A stretch of 64,000 bases of DNA from an uncultured Kineothrix sp. (GTDB lineage Bacteria > Bacillota > Clostridia > Lachnospirales > Lachnospiraceae): the NCBI GenBank assembly GCA_910587275.1, contig CAJUMD010000002.1, positions 22,531 through 86,530 on the forward strand, given 5' to 3'. Positions 24,979 to 33,694 of the stretch are shown piece by piece. Positions within the stretch are counted from its first letter, which is position 1. Every line of letters begins with the position of its first letter. The position numbers and the translations under genes were made by a program. A model generated the notes under the pieces. It searched no databases. It worked only from the letters and a program-made list of their open reading frames with translations, and had not been told where the DNA came from.

Positions 24979-25596
24979 ATGGGTTTATTTATTGACAAGG
25001 TAATAAGCAGTGTCATTGAGACTATCCTGTTTGCTTTACTGCCGTTTATTTGGTGGCTGGCTACGGTTAAGGGGGAGATAACGTTTACGCAATGGACGGG
25101 TATAAAAAAGGTTGAAAAAGGGAACAGGGCAGGTACGGTAAAAATGACGGTATGTACGGCAATGCCTTTTTTACTATTGTCGATATTCCTTTTTTATATG
25201 CTGAAAGGAACTCAAACAGCAACGGCGGAATTTAGGGGGATGGGTGTGAAAGCGCTTCCGGCAGTTTTTGTTTATGCTTTTTTTAATACGGCATTTCCTG
25301 AAGAAATTTTATTTCGGGGTTTTCTTCTGAAAAGACTGAAAAATAAATTGGGGTTTTGGAGTGCAAATATAATTCAGAGCGTTTTATTTGGCGCATTGCA
25401 TGGAGGAATGTTCTTTTTCCTTGTTGGAACCGGAAACGTCAAAACGGTTACCGTGACTGTTTTTACGGGAGCATCGGCATGGATAATGGGATATATAAAT
25501 GAAGAAAAAGCAGACGGTTCCATTCTGCCGGGCTGGATTATGCATGGAATAGCCAACACTGTATCTGCGGTTGTTTCCATGTTTTCTGTTGTGTAA
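24979..25596 (+). CDS. CPBP-family intramembrane metalloprotease (CAAX/Abi type)
   Basis: Five to six membrane helices and the three conserved motifs of the family: EEILFRG (glutamates and Arg of motif 1, near residue 105), FGALHGG (motif 2 His) and a His in GWIMHGIANT (motif 3). In bacteria such proteins are linked to bacteriocin immunity or membrane-protein processing. The substrate here is unknown, and no bacteriocin gene is nearby. ATG 24979 has AGGGAAG just before it; ATG 24967 is in frame but has no ribosome site. Confidence 0.88.
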   Translation: MGLFIDKVISSVIETILFALLPFIWWLATVKGEITFTQWTGIKKVEKGNRAGTVKMTVCTAMPFLLLSIFLFYMLKGTQTATAEFRGMGVKALPAVFVYAFFNTAFPEEILFRGFLLKRLKNKLGFWSANIIQSVLFGALHGGMFFFLVGTGNVKTVTVTVFTGASAWIMGYINEEKADGSILPGWIMHGIANTVSAVVSMFSVV

Positions 25597-25638
25597 ACTT
25601 AAAAATAAACGGTTCTTGTCGGAAAGAAGGGAAATAAA

Positions 25639-26106
25639 ATGGAAAAAAAAGTGGAGGAATCCAGAATCGAACAGGTATATCAGGTGCGCCCGGAGCATTT
25701 AAACGGTGCCGGAAGATTATTCGGCGGAAAATTAATGGAGTGGATTGACGAATTGGCAGGGCTTGTCGGTATCAGGCATGCACAGCAGGATGTCATAACG
25801 GCTTCCGTTGACAATTTAAGGTTTATCCGGGGCGCTTACTTAAAAGACCTGATTGTACTGGTTGGGAGAGTGACATTTGTCGGTAAGACTTCCATGGAAG
25901 TACGGGTGGACACTTATGTGGAAAGCCTGGACGGAACCAGAAAGCCTATCAACAGGGCTTATCTGACGCTGGTTGCGGTGGATGCGGACGGAAATCCTGT
26001 AAGGGTACCGGGGCTGGTTATTGAGACAGGGGCAGAAAAAGCGGAATGGGAAGCAGGGATGAAAAGACGGGAAATGAGAAAGCAGAGGAGGGTGGAGGGG
26101 TTTTAA
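25639..26106 (+). CDS. Hotdog-fold acyl-CoA thioesterase (YkhA/YciA type)
   Basis: Hydrolyses acyl-CoA to free acid and CoA in the cytoplasm. The hotdog signature is PEHLNGAGRLFGGKLMEWIDELAGLVGIRHA, with the catalytic Asp/Glu in the WIDE segment, followed by ITASVDNLRFIRGAYLKDLIVLVGRVTFVGKTSMEVRVDTYVE. 155 residues, single domain. The basic C-terminal tail (MKRREMRKQRRVEGF) is typical. AAGGGAAAT precedes the ATG. It is 43 bases after the protease gene and may be co-transcribed. Chain-length specificity cannot be told from sequence. Confidence 0.93.
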   Translation: MEKKVEESRIEQVYQVRPEHLNGAGRLFGGKLMEWIDELAGLVGIRHAQQDVITASVDNLRFIRGAYLKDLIVLVGRVTFVGKTSMEVRVDTYVESLDGTRKPINRAYLTLVAVDADGNPVRVPGLVIETGAEKAEWEAGMKRREMRKQRRVEGF

Positions 26107-26132
26107 AGTCAAAGGAACGGTTGGACAGGATG

Positions 26133-26184
26133 AAAAAGGACCGGGCACGGCAGCTATCCTGATAGCTGCCGCGGCCGGCCCTTT
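26133..26184. terminator. Bidirectional terminator between thioesterase and uxaC genes
   Basis: GGCAGCTATC (26149-26158) and GATAGCTGCC (26161-26170) form a perfect 10-bp stem. It is extended by partly pairing GC-rich flanks, with an A tract at 26133 and a T tract ending near 26184, so it serves both convergent genes. Confidence 0.85.
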
Positions 26185-26195
26185 TCCTGCCCGGA

Positions 26196-27611
26196 TTAAA
26201 GGCGGAATCCGAAATAGCGGACCGCATTGCGGTAGGAAATATCGGTCACGATTTCGGACAGGATATCCATATCGCAGGGGAATTCCCCGTTTTCCACCAG
26301 TCCGCCGATGAAGTTGCATAAAATGCGGCGGAAGTATTCATGTCTGGTATAGGAGAGGAAACTCCTGGAATCCGTCAGCATTCCGACGAAGCCGGAGAGG
26401 TTCCCCAAATTTGCAAGGGAGGTCAACTGGTCGGTCATGCCCTGTTTATGGTCATTGAACCACCATGCGCTTCCCTGTTGGATTTTTGCTGCCACGGTGG
26501 AATCCTGGAAACAGCCAAGGATGGTGCCGATGGCGGCATTGTCGTTGGGATTCAGGCTGTAAATAATGGTCTTGGGAAGCGCCTTGTTTTCTTCCATCGC
26601 ATTCAGGAAATCGGCGGTCTGGGAGGACGGCGCATAGTTATTGATGCAGTCGTAGCCGGTGTCGGGACCGAGTTTCGCATACATGTTCTTATTGTTGTCG
26701 CGCTTTGCCCCGTAGTGGAGCTGCATGACCCAGTTGCGCTTATGGTATTCGCTGCCAACGAAAAGCATAAAGGCGGTTTTGAATTTTAGTTCTTCCTCTT
26801 TGGTGATGGCATCACCGGATGCCGCCCGGAATCTTTTTGTAAAAATGGCTTCGATTTCCTCATCGGAAGCGGGAGCGTACATAACGTATTCCAGCGCATG
26901 GTCGGATACGCAGCATCCCATGGCAGCAAAGAAATCCATGCGCTTTGCAAGGGCTTCCTTCAGTGTTTGGAAGGAGTTTACCGTAATCCCGCTTGTTTCG
27001 GAGAGCTTTGAGAGGTAATCCGGATATTCGGGTTTTTCCAGGTTCATCGCCTTGTCCGGTCTCCATGCGGGAAGCACCTGTACGTCAAAGGAAGCATCCT
27101 CCGCAATCTGTTTATGCCATTCCAAACTGTCCACGGGATCGTCCGTGGTGCAGATTAAGGTTACGCCAGACTGTTTAATCAGGGAACGCACGCTCATGGA
27201 AGGGTCTGCCAGTTTTTTGTTGCAAAGCTCCCATACTTCCTCTGCCGTGTTTTTGTTCAGGACGCCGTTGTATCCGAAATAGCGCTGCAGCTCCAAATGG
27301 CTCCAGTGGAATAAAGGGTTGCCGATGGCTTTGCCGAGGACTTCCGCCCATTTTAAGAATTTCTCCTTGTCCGGCGCATCTCCCGTGATGTAGTGTTCGT
27401 CCACGCCGCAGGAGCGCATCAGGCGCCATTTGTAGTGGTCGCCGCCCAGCCATACCTGCGTGATGTTTTCAAACTGCCTGTCCTGTGCAATCTCCTGCGG
27501 ATTGATGTGGCAGTGGTAGTCCAGGATAGGCGTTTTTTCCGCATATTCGTGGTAAAGTTTCTGTGCCGTGGGACTGTTTAACATAAAGTCCCGGTCCATA
27601 AAGTTTTTCAT
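26196..27611 (-). CDS. uxaC: Glucuronate (uronate) isomerase
   Basis: Converts D-glucuronate to D-fructuronate and D-galacturonate to D-tagaturonate, the first step of intracellular uronate breakdown. 471 residues, standard length. Seen: PILDYHCHINPQEIAQDRQF (metal-binding His pair), VWLGGDHYKWRLMRSCGV, CTTDDPVDSLEWHKQI, WVMQLHYGAKRDNN and GMLTDSRSFLSYTRHEYFRRILC, all diagnostic of UxaC. It starts on a ribosome site AGGAGGATGAACCCC-type context. It lies 96 bases downstream of the lacI-type gene on the same strand with no terminator between, so the two probably form an operon. Confidence 0.97.
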   Translation of the reverse strand: MKNFMDRDFMLNSPTAQKLYHEYAEKTPILDYHCHINPQEIAQDRQFENITQVWLGGDHYKWRLMRSCGVDEHYITGDAPDKEKFLKWAEVLGKAIGNPLFHWSHLELQRYFGYNGVLNKNTAEEVWELCNKKLADPSMSVRSLIKQSGVTLICTTDDPVDSLEWHKQIAEDASFDVQVLPAWRPDKAMNLEKPEYPDYLSKLSETSGITVNSFQTLKEALAKRMDFFAAMGCCVSDHALEYVMYAPASDEEIEAIFTKRFRAASGDAITKEEELKFKTAFMLFVGSEYHKRNWVMQLHYGAKRDNNKNMYAKLGPDTGYDCINNYAPSSQTADFLNAMEENKALPKTIIYSLNPNDNAAIGTILGCFQDSTVAAKIQQGSAWWFNDHKQGMTDQLTSLANLGNLSGFVGMLTDSRSFLSYTRHEYFRRILCNFIGGLVENGEFPCDMDILSEIVTDISYRNAVRYFGFRL

Positions 27612-27707
27612 TGGGGTTCATCCTCCTTTTCCCATAAAAGATAAAATAATATATAGTGAATAAAGTATAAAATGATACATCCATGTCTGTTTGAAAGCGG
27701 CAGAATA

Positions 27708-28718
27708 CTAAAAAGCGGTTGTTCCCCGTTTCACCAGTTCGCCGGAAAAGATGGTTTTCTGCGGCATTTCGTTGCCGCCCAGCGTATCGATCAGCGTTTT
27801 TACCAGTTGCTGGCAGATGCTTTCCAAACGGTTATCCACGGAAGTCAGTTCCGGCTCGCTGCATATGGTGAGCAGGGAGTTGTTGTATCCGATGACGGAC
27901 AGGTCGGCAGGGATTTCCAAACGGTTCATACGGGCATATTTTACCGCCGCAATGGCGAGCATATCTTCCGCACAGATGACGGCACGGAAAGAAAGCCCTT
28001 TCTCCCTTAACTGGTTTAAAAACCGGCAGACCCCGTCGATGTCGTCCCTGCTGCCGGAAAAAAGCTGCTGGTATTTTTTGTCCAGGGGCAGGTCGCGCAT
28101 GAGGAAGGCGGACTGGCAGCCGGTCAGCTTCTTCATGCCGCTGTATGATTTGGAATTGTAGAGGTAAAGGATATCCTGTATGCCGGAGTCAATCAGGTTT
28201 AATGTTACCTCCTGCATCGCCTTGAAATCATCGCAGAGCGTGCAGTATACGTTCGGGCAGTCAAAATCCGCGTTTAAAAGCATAATCGGAACCTGGGACG
28301 CGGCATCCCGGATATACTGGTTGTCGGCGTCCCGGGATTCTATGAAACTGGAACCTACCATAATGACGCTGTCCACTTTTTGCGAAATAATCAGGTTTAA
28401 GGAATTTTTCTTATTTTCCAGATCATAACCGGTGCAGCATAAAATCGAATTATAGCCGCCGGCGCGCAGGTTGCGCTCAATGTGGTAAATAGCCTTTGCA
28501 AGATAAAGGTCGGAAGAATCCGCACACAGGATTCCGATGGTATTCATGGAATTCAAGCCAAGCCCCCTTGCAAATGCATTGGGGGTATAGCCGCTTTGTT
28601 CGATGATGTCCAAAACCTTTTTCTTTGTCTTGGGTGTCACGTTTGTGTTGCCATTGAGCACGCGGGAAACGGTGGCAATGGAAACACCGGCCATTTTGGA
28701 AATGTCGTAAATGGTCAT
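27708..28718 (-). CDS. LacI-family regulator of uronate genes (probable)
   Basis: 336 residues. The DNA-binding head is MTIYDISKMAGVSIATVSRVLNGNTNVTPKTKKKVLDIIEQSGYTPN; the effector domain starts at TIGILCADSSDLYLAKAIYHIERNL and includes VDSVIMVGSSF, IMLLNADFD, FRAVICAEDMLAIAAVKYARMNRLEIPADLSVIGYNNS. GGAGGAG sits exactly before ATG 28718; the frame stays open 64 codons further, but that part crosses the promoter and operator. Gene order (regulator, uxaC; divergent uxaB, uxaA, kdgK) argues that it is the local repressor responding to a uronate or KDG-type inducer. The effector itself is inferred. Confidence 0.92.
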   Translation of the reverse strand: MTIYDISKMAGVSIATVSRVLNGNTNVTPKTKKKVLDIIEQSGYTPNAFARGLGLNSMNTIGILCADSSDLYLAKAIYHIERNLRAGGYNSILCCTGYDLENKKNSLNLIISQKVDSVIMVGSSFIESRDADNQYIRDAASQVPIMLLNADFDCPNVYCTLCDDFKAMQEVTLNLIDSGIQDILYLYNSKSYSGMKKLTGCQSAFLMRDLPLDKKYQQLFSGSRDDIDGVCRFLNQLREKGLSFRAVICAEDMLAIAAVKYARMNRLEIPADLSVIGYNNSLLTICSEPELTSVDNRLESICQQLVKTLIDTLGGNEMPQKTIFSGELVKRGTTAF

Positions 28719-28870
28719 ATATCTCCTCCATTCCTGCCTGGCTCCCGCAGTGGGGCAGGCACGGGTTTGTCCTGTAAAATTCCCCGGATGATTACGGGAT
28801 TCACTTTCCAAAGAGTAAGACGGTAATGAAACCCTATACATTGTATTTTCAGCTGCGGTGAAACATTTTG

Positions 28871-28884
28871 TGTAAATGGTTACA
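28871..28884. promoter_or_regulatory. Putative LacI-type operator TGTAA-N4-TTACA
   Basis: TGTAAATGGTTACA, with inverted half sites TGTAA and TTACA. It lies just downstream of the minus-strand promoter of the regulator, about 10-30 bases past the predicted transcription start, so it would give autorepression. The same half sites and spacing recur at 35671-35684. Confidence 0.5.
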
Positions 28885-28901
28885 TCCGTGAATTCAAAAC
28901 T

Positions 28902-28930
28902 ATTATACAATAGTCATTAATTAAATTCAA
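28902..28930 (-). promoter_or_regulatory. Promoter of the lacI-uxaC operon
   Basis: Reading the minus strand, TTGAAT (28930-28925) is followed after 17 bases by TATAAT (28907-28902). It precedes the operator at 28871-28884. Confidence 0.65.
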
Positions 28931-28969
28931 GAATATTTTAAAATGTATAGGAAATAGACAAAAAAACTA

Positions 28970-28998
28970 TTGACTATGGCGGAAAAACGTTGTAAACT
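28970..28998 (+). promoter_or_regulatory. uxaB: Promoter of the uxaB-uxaA-kdgK operon
   Basis: TTGACT (28970-28975) and TAAACT (28993-28998) with a 17-base spacer, back-to-back with the lacI promoter 40 bases away. Repeated TGTAAA strings overlap the -10 (28992-29006) and may be regulator half sites. Confidence 0.65.
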
Positions 28999-29057
28999 TG
29001 TAAATGTAAGGGCTTTCATAAAGCCGTAAACATATGGGAAGGGAAAGGTGTAGGAAG

Positions 29058-30524
29058 ATGGAATTGTTGAACAAAGCGTTGACGAAGAAGAAAGAAAGAC
29101 CCGTGAAAGTGCTGCAGTTCGGGGAGGGGAATTTTCTCCGGGGGTTCGTGGATTACATGATAGACATAGCAAACGAGAAGGGATACTTTGACGGCGATAT
29201 TGTTCTGGTAAAGCCGATTGAATTCGGTACTTTGGACCGGTTACATAAGCAGGAGTGCCAGTATACGGTTTCCCTGCGCGGAATCGTGGACGGCAAGGCA
29301 GCGGTGCAAAACCGCATTATCACCAGCGTGACGGATGCCGTGGCTGCCCATGAGGAATATGGTAAATACAGCGAATATGCGAAACTGGATTCCCTTCGTT
29401 TCATCGTTTCCAATACGACCGAGGCCGGAATCGTATACGATGATACGGACAGGCTGGAGATGGAGCCGCCCCATAGTTATCCGGGGAAACTGGCGAAATT
29501 TTTATATGAAAGATACAAACATTTTAACGGTGCGGCAGACAAAGGGCTTGTGATGCTGCCCGTGGAACTGATTGACGATAACGGCATCCGTTTAAAGGAA
29601 TGCGTGATGAAACTGGCGGATTTATGGAAGCTGGAAGACGGTTTTAAGGCATGGTTAAACGACGCATGTGTATTCTGCTCCACTTTGGTGGACCGCATCA
29701 TTACCGGTTATCCGAAGGATGAGGAAAAGGAATTGTGGGAGCAATTCGGGTATGAAGACGATTTAATCGTGACGGGTGAGCCGTTTGCCCTTTGGGTTAT
29801 CGAAAGCGAAAAGGATATTTCCGATGAACTTCCGCTTGTAAAAGCAGGACTTTCCGTTATTTTCACCGATAACCAGAAGCCGTACAAACAAAGGAAGGTA
29901 AGGATTTTAAACGGGGCGCATACGTCATTCGTGCTGGCATCCTATCTTGCGGGCAACGATTATGTGCTGCAGTCCATGGAAGACAAACTGGTTTATGATT
30001 TTATGTACCATACTGTTTATGACGAAGTGATTCCGACCCTGACCCTTCCGGAAAAAGAGCTTAAGGAATTTGCGGAAGCCGTAGTAACCAGGTTCAACAA
30101 TCCTTATGTAAAACATGCGCTGTTATCCATTGCGCTGAATTCCGTATCCAAATGGCGTGCAAGGTGTATGCCCAGCTTTTTGGGATATGTGGAAAAGACC
30201 GGAAAACTGCCGGAGCACCTGACCTTCTCCCTCGCGGCTTTGATGGCATTCTATACAGGCAGCGAAATCAGGGATAAGGCTTTAATCGGTAAGCGTGGGG
30301 AAGAAGAATATAAGATTTTGGATGATGAAGCGGTGCTCCGGTTTTTTGCGGAAAACAGCACCGGGGATACGGCGGAATTTGTAAACGCTTTCTTATCCAA
30401 TGAAGAATTCTTCGGACAGGACCTGACAAAAGTGGACGGACTGACAGCGCAAGTTTCCGCTTATTTGGCTGAAATCAGGGAGCTTGGAATGCGTAAAGCC
30501 ATGGAAAAGAATTTCGTAAAATAG
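29058..30524 (+). CDS. uxaB: Tagaturonate reductase (altronate oxidoreductase)
   Basis: NAD-dependent reduction of tagaturonate to altronate, second step of galacturonate breakdown. It belongs to the long-chain polyol dehydrogenase family: VLQFGEGNFLRGFVDYMID is the NAD-binding start, FIVSNTTEAGIVYD, CSTLVDRIITGYP, and the catalytic region KVRILNGAHTSFVLASYLAGNDYV (Lys-x-Arg ... Asn-Gly-x-His). About 488 residues, as in UxaB rather than the mannonate enzyme UxuB. ATG 29058 with AAAGG upstream is preferred to ATG 29034. First gene of the + strand uronate operon. Confidence 0.95.
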   Translation: MELLNKALTKKKERPVKVLQFGEGNFLRGFVDYMIDIANEKGYFDGDIVLVKPIEFGTLDRLHKQECQYTVSLRGIVDGKAAVQNRIITSVTDAVAAHEEYGKYSEYAKLDSLRFIVSNTTEAGIVYDDTDRLEMEPPHSYPGKLAKFLYERYKHFNGAADKGLVMLPVELIDDNGIRLKECVMKLADLWKLEDGFKAWLNDACVFCSTLVDRIITGYPKDEEKELWEQFGYEDDLIVTGEPFALWVIESEKDISDELPLVKAGLSVIFTDNQKPYKQRKVRILNGAHTSFVLASYLAGNDYVLQSMEDKLVYDFMYHTVYDEVIPTLTLPEKELKEFAEAVVTRFNNPYVKHALLSIALNSVSKWRARCMPSFLGYVEKTGKLPEHLTFSLAALMAFYTGSEIRDKALIGKRGEEEYKILDDEAVLRFFAENSTGDTAEFVNAFLSNEEFFGQDLTKVDGLTAQVSAYLAEIRELGMRKAMEKNFVK

Positions 30525-30538
30525 GACAGGAGACGCAT

Positions 30539-32026
30539 ATGGCAAAAATCATTAAAATCCATAAAGAGGATAATGTGGCGGTAGCGGTTGAGGAATTGAA
30601 GCAGGGCGATAAGTTCGCAGTGGACGGCGGGGAAATCGAAGCCGTTACCGACGTGCCTGCCGGACATAAAGTGGCTCTGTGTGATATGGAGGAGAAAACA
30701 CCCGTCATAAAATACGGCTGCCCCATCGGATATACTACAGCCGGGGTGGCGAAGGGCGAATGGATACACACCCATAACGTAAAAACCGGCTTGGGCGACC
30801 TGCTTACCTATACGTATGAGCCCGTGGGGGCGAAACCGGAAGCGGAGGCTGCGGAAAAAGCATATTTCATGGGTTTTGAGAGAGAGAACGGCAAGGCGGG
30901 GGTGCGCAACGAGATATGGATTATCCCCACGGTGGGCTGTGTGAACAACATCGCCACGGCGATGGCAAAACAGGCAGCTTCCCTTGTAAAAGGAAGCGTG
31001 GAAGAAGTGGTGGCATTTCCCCATCCTTACGGTTGTTCCCAAATGGGGGACGACCAGGAGCACACGAGACAGATTCTTGCAGACCTCGTGAACCATCCCA
31101 ATGCGGGCGGCGTGCTCGTGCTTGGGCTTGGCTGTGAAAACAGCAATATCGATGAACTGAAAAAATATATCGGCGAATATGAGGGAAAGAGGGTAAAATT
31201 CCTCGTCTGCCAGGAAAGTGACGATGAGATGGCGGACGGGCTGGAACTTATCAGGGAACTGGTAGATTACGCTTCCATGGCGGAGCGGACAAAAATCAGC
31301 GCAGGGAAACTGGTGGTAGGTCTTAAATGCGGCGGAAGCGACGGCTTTTCCGGCATCACTGCAAACCCGCTGGTGGGAAGGTTTTCCGACCTGTTAATCG
31401 GCAGGGGAGGCACCACAATCCTTACGGAAGTACCGGAGATGTTCGGTGCGGAAACACTGTTAATGAACCGTTGTGAAAACGAGGAACTGTTCCGTCAGAC
31501 GGTGGATTTGATTAATGACTTTAAAAATTATTTTAAGAGCCATAACCAGACCATCTATGAGAATCCGTCCCCGGGAAATAAAAAAGGCGGCATTTCCACC
31601 CTGGAGGACAAATCCCTTGGATGCACCCAGAAATCCGGTTCCGCACCAGTCCGTGGAGTGCTTCCCTATGGCGGGATCGTAAAGGAAAACGGCTTAAACC
31701 TGTTAAGCGCTCCCGGCAACGATTTGGTGGCGGCGACCGCGCTGGCGGCGGCAGGCGCGCATATTGTCCTGTTTACCACGGGAAGGGGAACCCCTTTCGC
31801 ATCCCCGGTTCCCACCGTGAAGATTTCCAGCAATTCCAGGATTGCCGGAAAGAAAAGCGGCTGGATTGACTTTAACGCGGGCGTGCTGACCGAAGGGGCA
31901 GACATGGACACCACCGCAGAAGAATTCTTTGCATTCGTGCTGGAGGTGGCATCCGGCAAAAAAGTGAGAAGCGAGGAAGCCGGGTTCCATGATATGGCAA
32001 TCTTTAAACAGGGCGTAACCCTGTAA
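30539..32026 (+). CDS. uxaA: Altronate dehydratase
   Basis: Removes water from D-altronate to give 2-keto-3-deoxygluconate. 495 residues containing both family domains: the N-terminal SAF-type part (GDKFAVDGGEIEAVTDVPAGHKVAL, YGCPIGYTTAGVAKGEWIHTHNV) and the large catalytic part (GVRNEIWIIPTVGCVNNIA, PHPYGCSQMGDDQEHTRQIL, VGLKCGGSDGFSGITANPLVG, EVPEMFGAE). Fused in one chain, as in E. coli UxaA, and not split as in some Gram-positives. AGGAGA lies 6 bases before the ATG, 14 bases after uxaB. Confidence 0.97.
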   Translation: MAKIIKIHKEDNVAVAVEELKQGDKFAVDGGEIEAVTDVPAGHKVALCDMEEKTPVIKYGCPIGYTTAGVAKGEWIHTHNVKTGLGDLLTYTYEPVGAKPEAEAAEKAYFMGFERENGKAGVRNEIWIIPTVGCVNNIATAMAKQAASLVKGSVEEVVAFPHPYGCSQMGDDQEHTRQILADLVNHPNAGGVLVLGLGCENSNIDELKKYIGEYEGKRVKFLVCQESDDEMADGLELIRELVDYASMAERTKISAGKLVVGLKCGGSDGFSGITANPLVGRFSDLLIGRGGTTILTEVPEMFGAETLLMNRCENEELFRQTVDLINDFKNYFKSHNQTIYENPSPGNKKGGISTLEDKSLGCTQKSGSAPVRGVLPYGGIVKENGLNLLSAPGNDLVAATALAAAGAHIVLFTTGRGTPFASPVPTVKISSNSRIAGKKSGWIDFNAGVLTEGADMDTTAEEFFAFVLEVASGKKVRSEEAGFHDMAIFKQGVTL

Positions 32027-32148
32027 CCGGACGGCATGTAAAGACTGGACACCGGGCAGCAGGGACAAAGGAAACAACAAGGAACAATAAAACGGATAAA
32101 GAGAAATGAAATAGGAATATAGGAATAAAGAAAGGTTTGGAAAATAAA

Positions 32149-33174
32149 ATGGCAAAGAAAACAGTAACATTTGGTGAAATCATGTTAAGACTGGCGCCGG
32201 AAGGCTATTACCGTTTCGTACAGGCGGAGAGTTACGGCGCAACCTACGGCGGCGGGGAAGCGAACGTATCCGTATCGCTGGCAAACTACGGGCTGGAATC
32301 CAGTTTCGTGACGAAACTCCCGGCGCATGAAATCGGGCAGGCAGGCGTCAACTCCCTGCGCAGGTTCGGCGTGGACACCTCCCACATCGTAAGGGGCGGC
32401 AGCCGCGTAGGCATTTATTTCCTGGAAAAAGGCGCTTCCCAAAGACCCTCCAAAGTCATTTATGACCGTGCAGGTTCCTCCATTGCGGAAGCGGTCAAAG
32501 CCGATTTTAACTGGGACGAAATTTTTGAAGGCGCGGACTGGTTCCACTTTACGGGCATAACGCCGGCGCTCGGCGACAACGTGGCGGAAATCTGCCTGGA
32601 AGCCTGCAAAAAGGCAAAAGAAAAAGGCATTACCGTAAGCTGTGACTTAAATTACAGGAACAAACTGTGGAGCAAGGAAAAAGCAGGGGAAGTCATGGGC
32701 GAACTCTGCAAATACGTGGACGTGTGCATCGCGAACGAGGAAGACGCCGGGGACGTATTCGGCATAAAGGCAGCGGATACCGACGTTACCAGCGGAAAAG
32801 TAAACCACGAAGGATACAAAGACGTGGCGAAACAGCTTGCCGACCGTTTTGGTTTTAAGAAAGTGGCAATCACCCTTAGGGAATCCCTTTCCGCCAACGA
32901 CAACAACTGGGCGGCAATGCTTTATACGGACGGCGCATACTATTTCAGCAAGAAATACACCATGCACATCGTGGACCGCGTAGGAGGCGGCGATTCGTTT
33001 GGAGCCGGACTGATTTACGCATGTCTGAACGATATGGGCGCGCAGGACACCATTGAATTTGCGGTGGCGGCAAGCTGCTTAAAGCACAGCATTGAAGGCG
33101 ACTTTAATCAAGTGTCGGTGGATGAAGTGAAGAAACTGGCAGGCGGGGATGCATCCGGCAGGGTGCAGAGGTAA
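32149..33174 (+). CDS. kdgK: 2-keto-3-deoxygluconate kinase (PfkB family)
   Basis: Phosphorylates 2-keto-3-deoxygluconate, the product of UxaA, giving KDPG. The PfkB fold is seen in VTFGEIMLRLAPEGYYRF, GGGEANVSVSLANYGLESSFVTKLP, TGITPALGDNVAEI, SCDLNYRNKLW and the ATP/anion-hole motif DRVGGGDSFGAGLIYACL with its catalytic Asp. About 341 residues. The start is ATG 32149; TTG 32137 is an unlikely alternative. Last gene of the operon; the matching KDPG aldolase is not in the window. Confidence 0.93.
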   Translation: MAKKTVTFGEIMLRLAPEGYYRFVQAESYGATYGGGEANVSVSLANYGLESSFVTKLPAHEIGQAGVNSLRRFGVDTSHIVRGGSRVGIYFLEKGASQRPSKVIYDRAGSSIAEAVKADFNWDEIFEGADWFHFTGITPALGDNVAEICLEACKKAKEKGITVSCDLNYRNKLWSKEKAGEVMGELCKYVDVCIANEEDAGDVFGIKAADTDVTSGKVNHEGYKDVAKQLADRFGFKKVAITLRESLSANDNNWAAMLYTDGAYYFSKKYTMHIVDRVGGGDSFGAGLIYACLNDMGAQDTIEFAVAASCLKHSIEGDFNQVSVDEVKKLAGGDASGRVQR

Positions 33175-33234
33175 GTGTTCCCCGTTTTGAAATGAATGGG
33201 CTTCTCCTAAAAAATTACAGATATGATGTTGTGT

Positions 33235-33265
33235 AAGGTAGAGGGTGGTCTTCACCCTCTATCTT
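33235..33265 (+). terminator. kdgK: Stem-loop after kdgK (weak terminator candidate)
   Basis: AAGGTAGAGGGTG (33235-33247) pairs with CACCCTCTATCTT (33253-33265) with one G-T pair, a 13-bp stem and 5-base loop. There is no T tract after it (GCTAGTGGGGG follows), so it may be a 3'-end stabiliser rather than a full terminator. Confidence 0.5.
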
Positions 33266-33380
33266 GCTAGTGGGGGGGATTGAGGGGACGCCTGAGTGGG
33301 AAGCCCCGGTTGGCAGATGAAGGGGCGGAAATTCTGTTTTATGTTACATAACCGGGACGGTCCGATACATATAACATTTC

Positions 33381-33670
33381 AGGAACGAGAAGGAATAATG
33401 ATAACCAGCTTCCGGCGGGAGGGCAGGGCTTGGTTTTCCCTGCTGGAGTTTGGATGGAGGCTTTTCTTAACAGAATGTTGGAAGAAACAGGGAAAACAGC
33501 GCATGGATGCGCTGTTTAGCCCGAAGCGGCATGGATGCCGCTTGAGGGCGGCCCGGAAGACTGTGAAACCCAACCCATTCTGTTTAGAAAACCCCATCCA
33601 AAATCGCGCAGGGAAAACCAAGCCCTGCCCTCCCGCCGGAAGCGTCCCCATTATCATTCCCGCTCCTACC
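33381..33670. repeat. Long imperfect palindrome (element A) with 36-bp perfect arms
   Basis: The perfect arms are 33408-33443 and 33608-33643. Looser complementarity continues outward (33381-33407 with 33644-33670) and inward (33444-33481 with 33569-33607). The centre holds two perfect small hairpins, AAACAGCGCA/TGCGCTGTTT (33494-33517) and AAGCGGCA/TGCCGCTT (33524-33543). The centre matches, inverted, the centre of the repeat at 63570-63617. This accounts for most of the 520-base gap between kdgK and the next gene; an open frame through it is not a gene. Confidence 0.85.
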
Positions 33671-33694
33671 ACAAAACCAAAAGGAGGATATTTT

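Noticed and set aside
27672..28010. Plus-strand open frames opposite the LacI-family regulator and uxaC
   Set aside because: They are antisense shadows with no domain, and the minus-strand genes are unequivocal.
28719..28910. 64-codon N-terminal extension of the uronate LacI-family regulator
   Set aside because: It crosses the promoter and operator, and GGAGGAG points to ATG 28718, where the helix-turn-helix begins.
33296..33694. Upstream extension of the isomerase/epimerase frame (133 extra codons)
   Set aside because: It runs through the palindromic repeat A, has no family similarity, and a strong AAAGGAGGA precedes ATG 33695.
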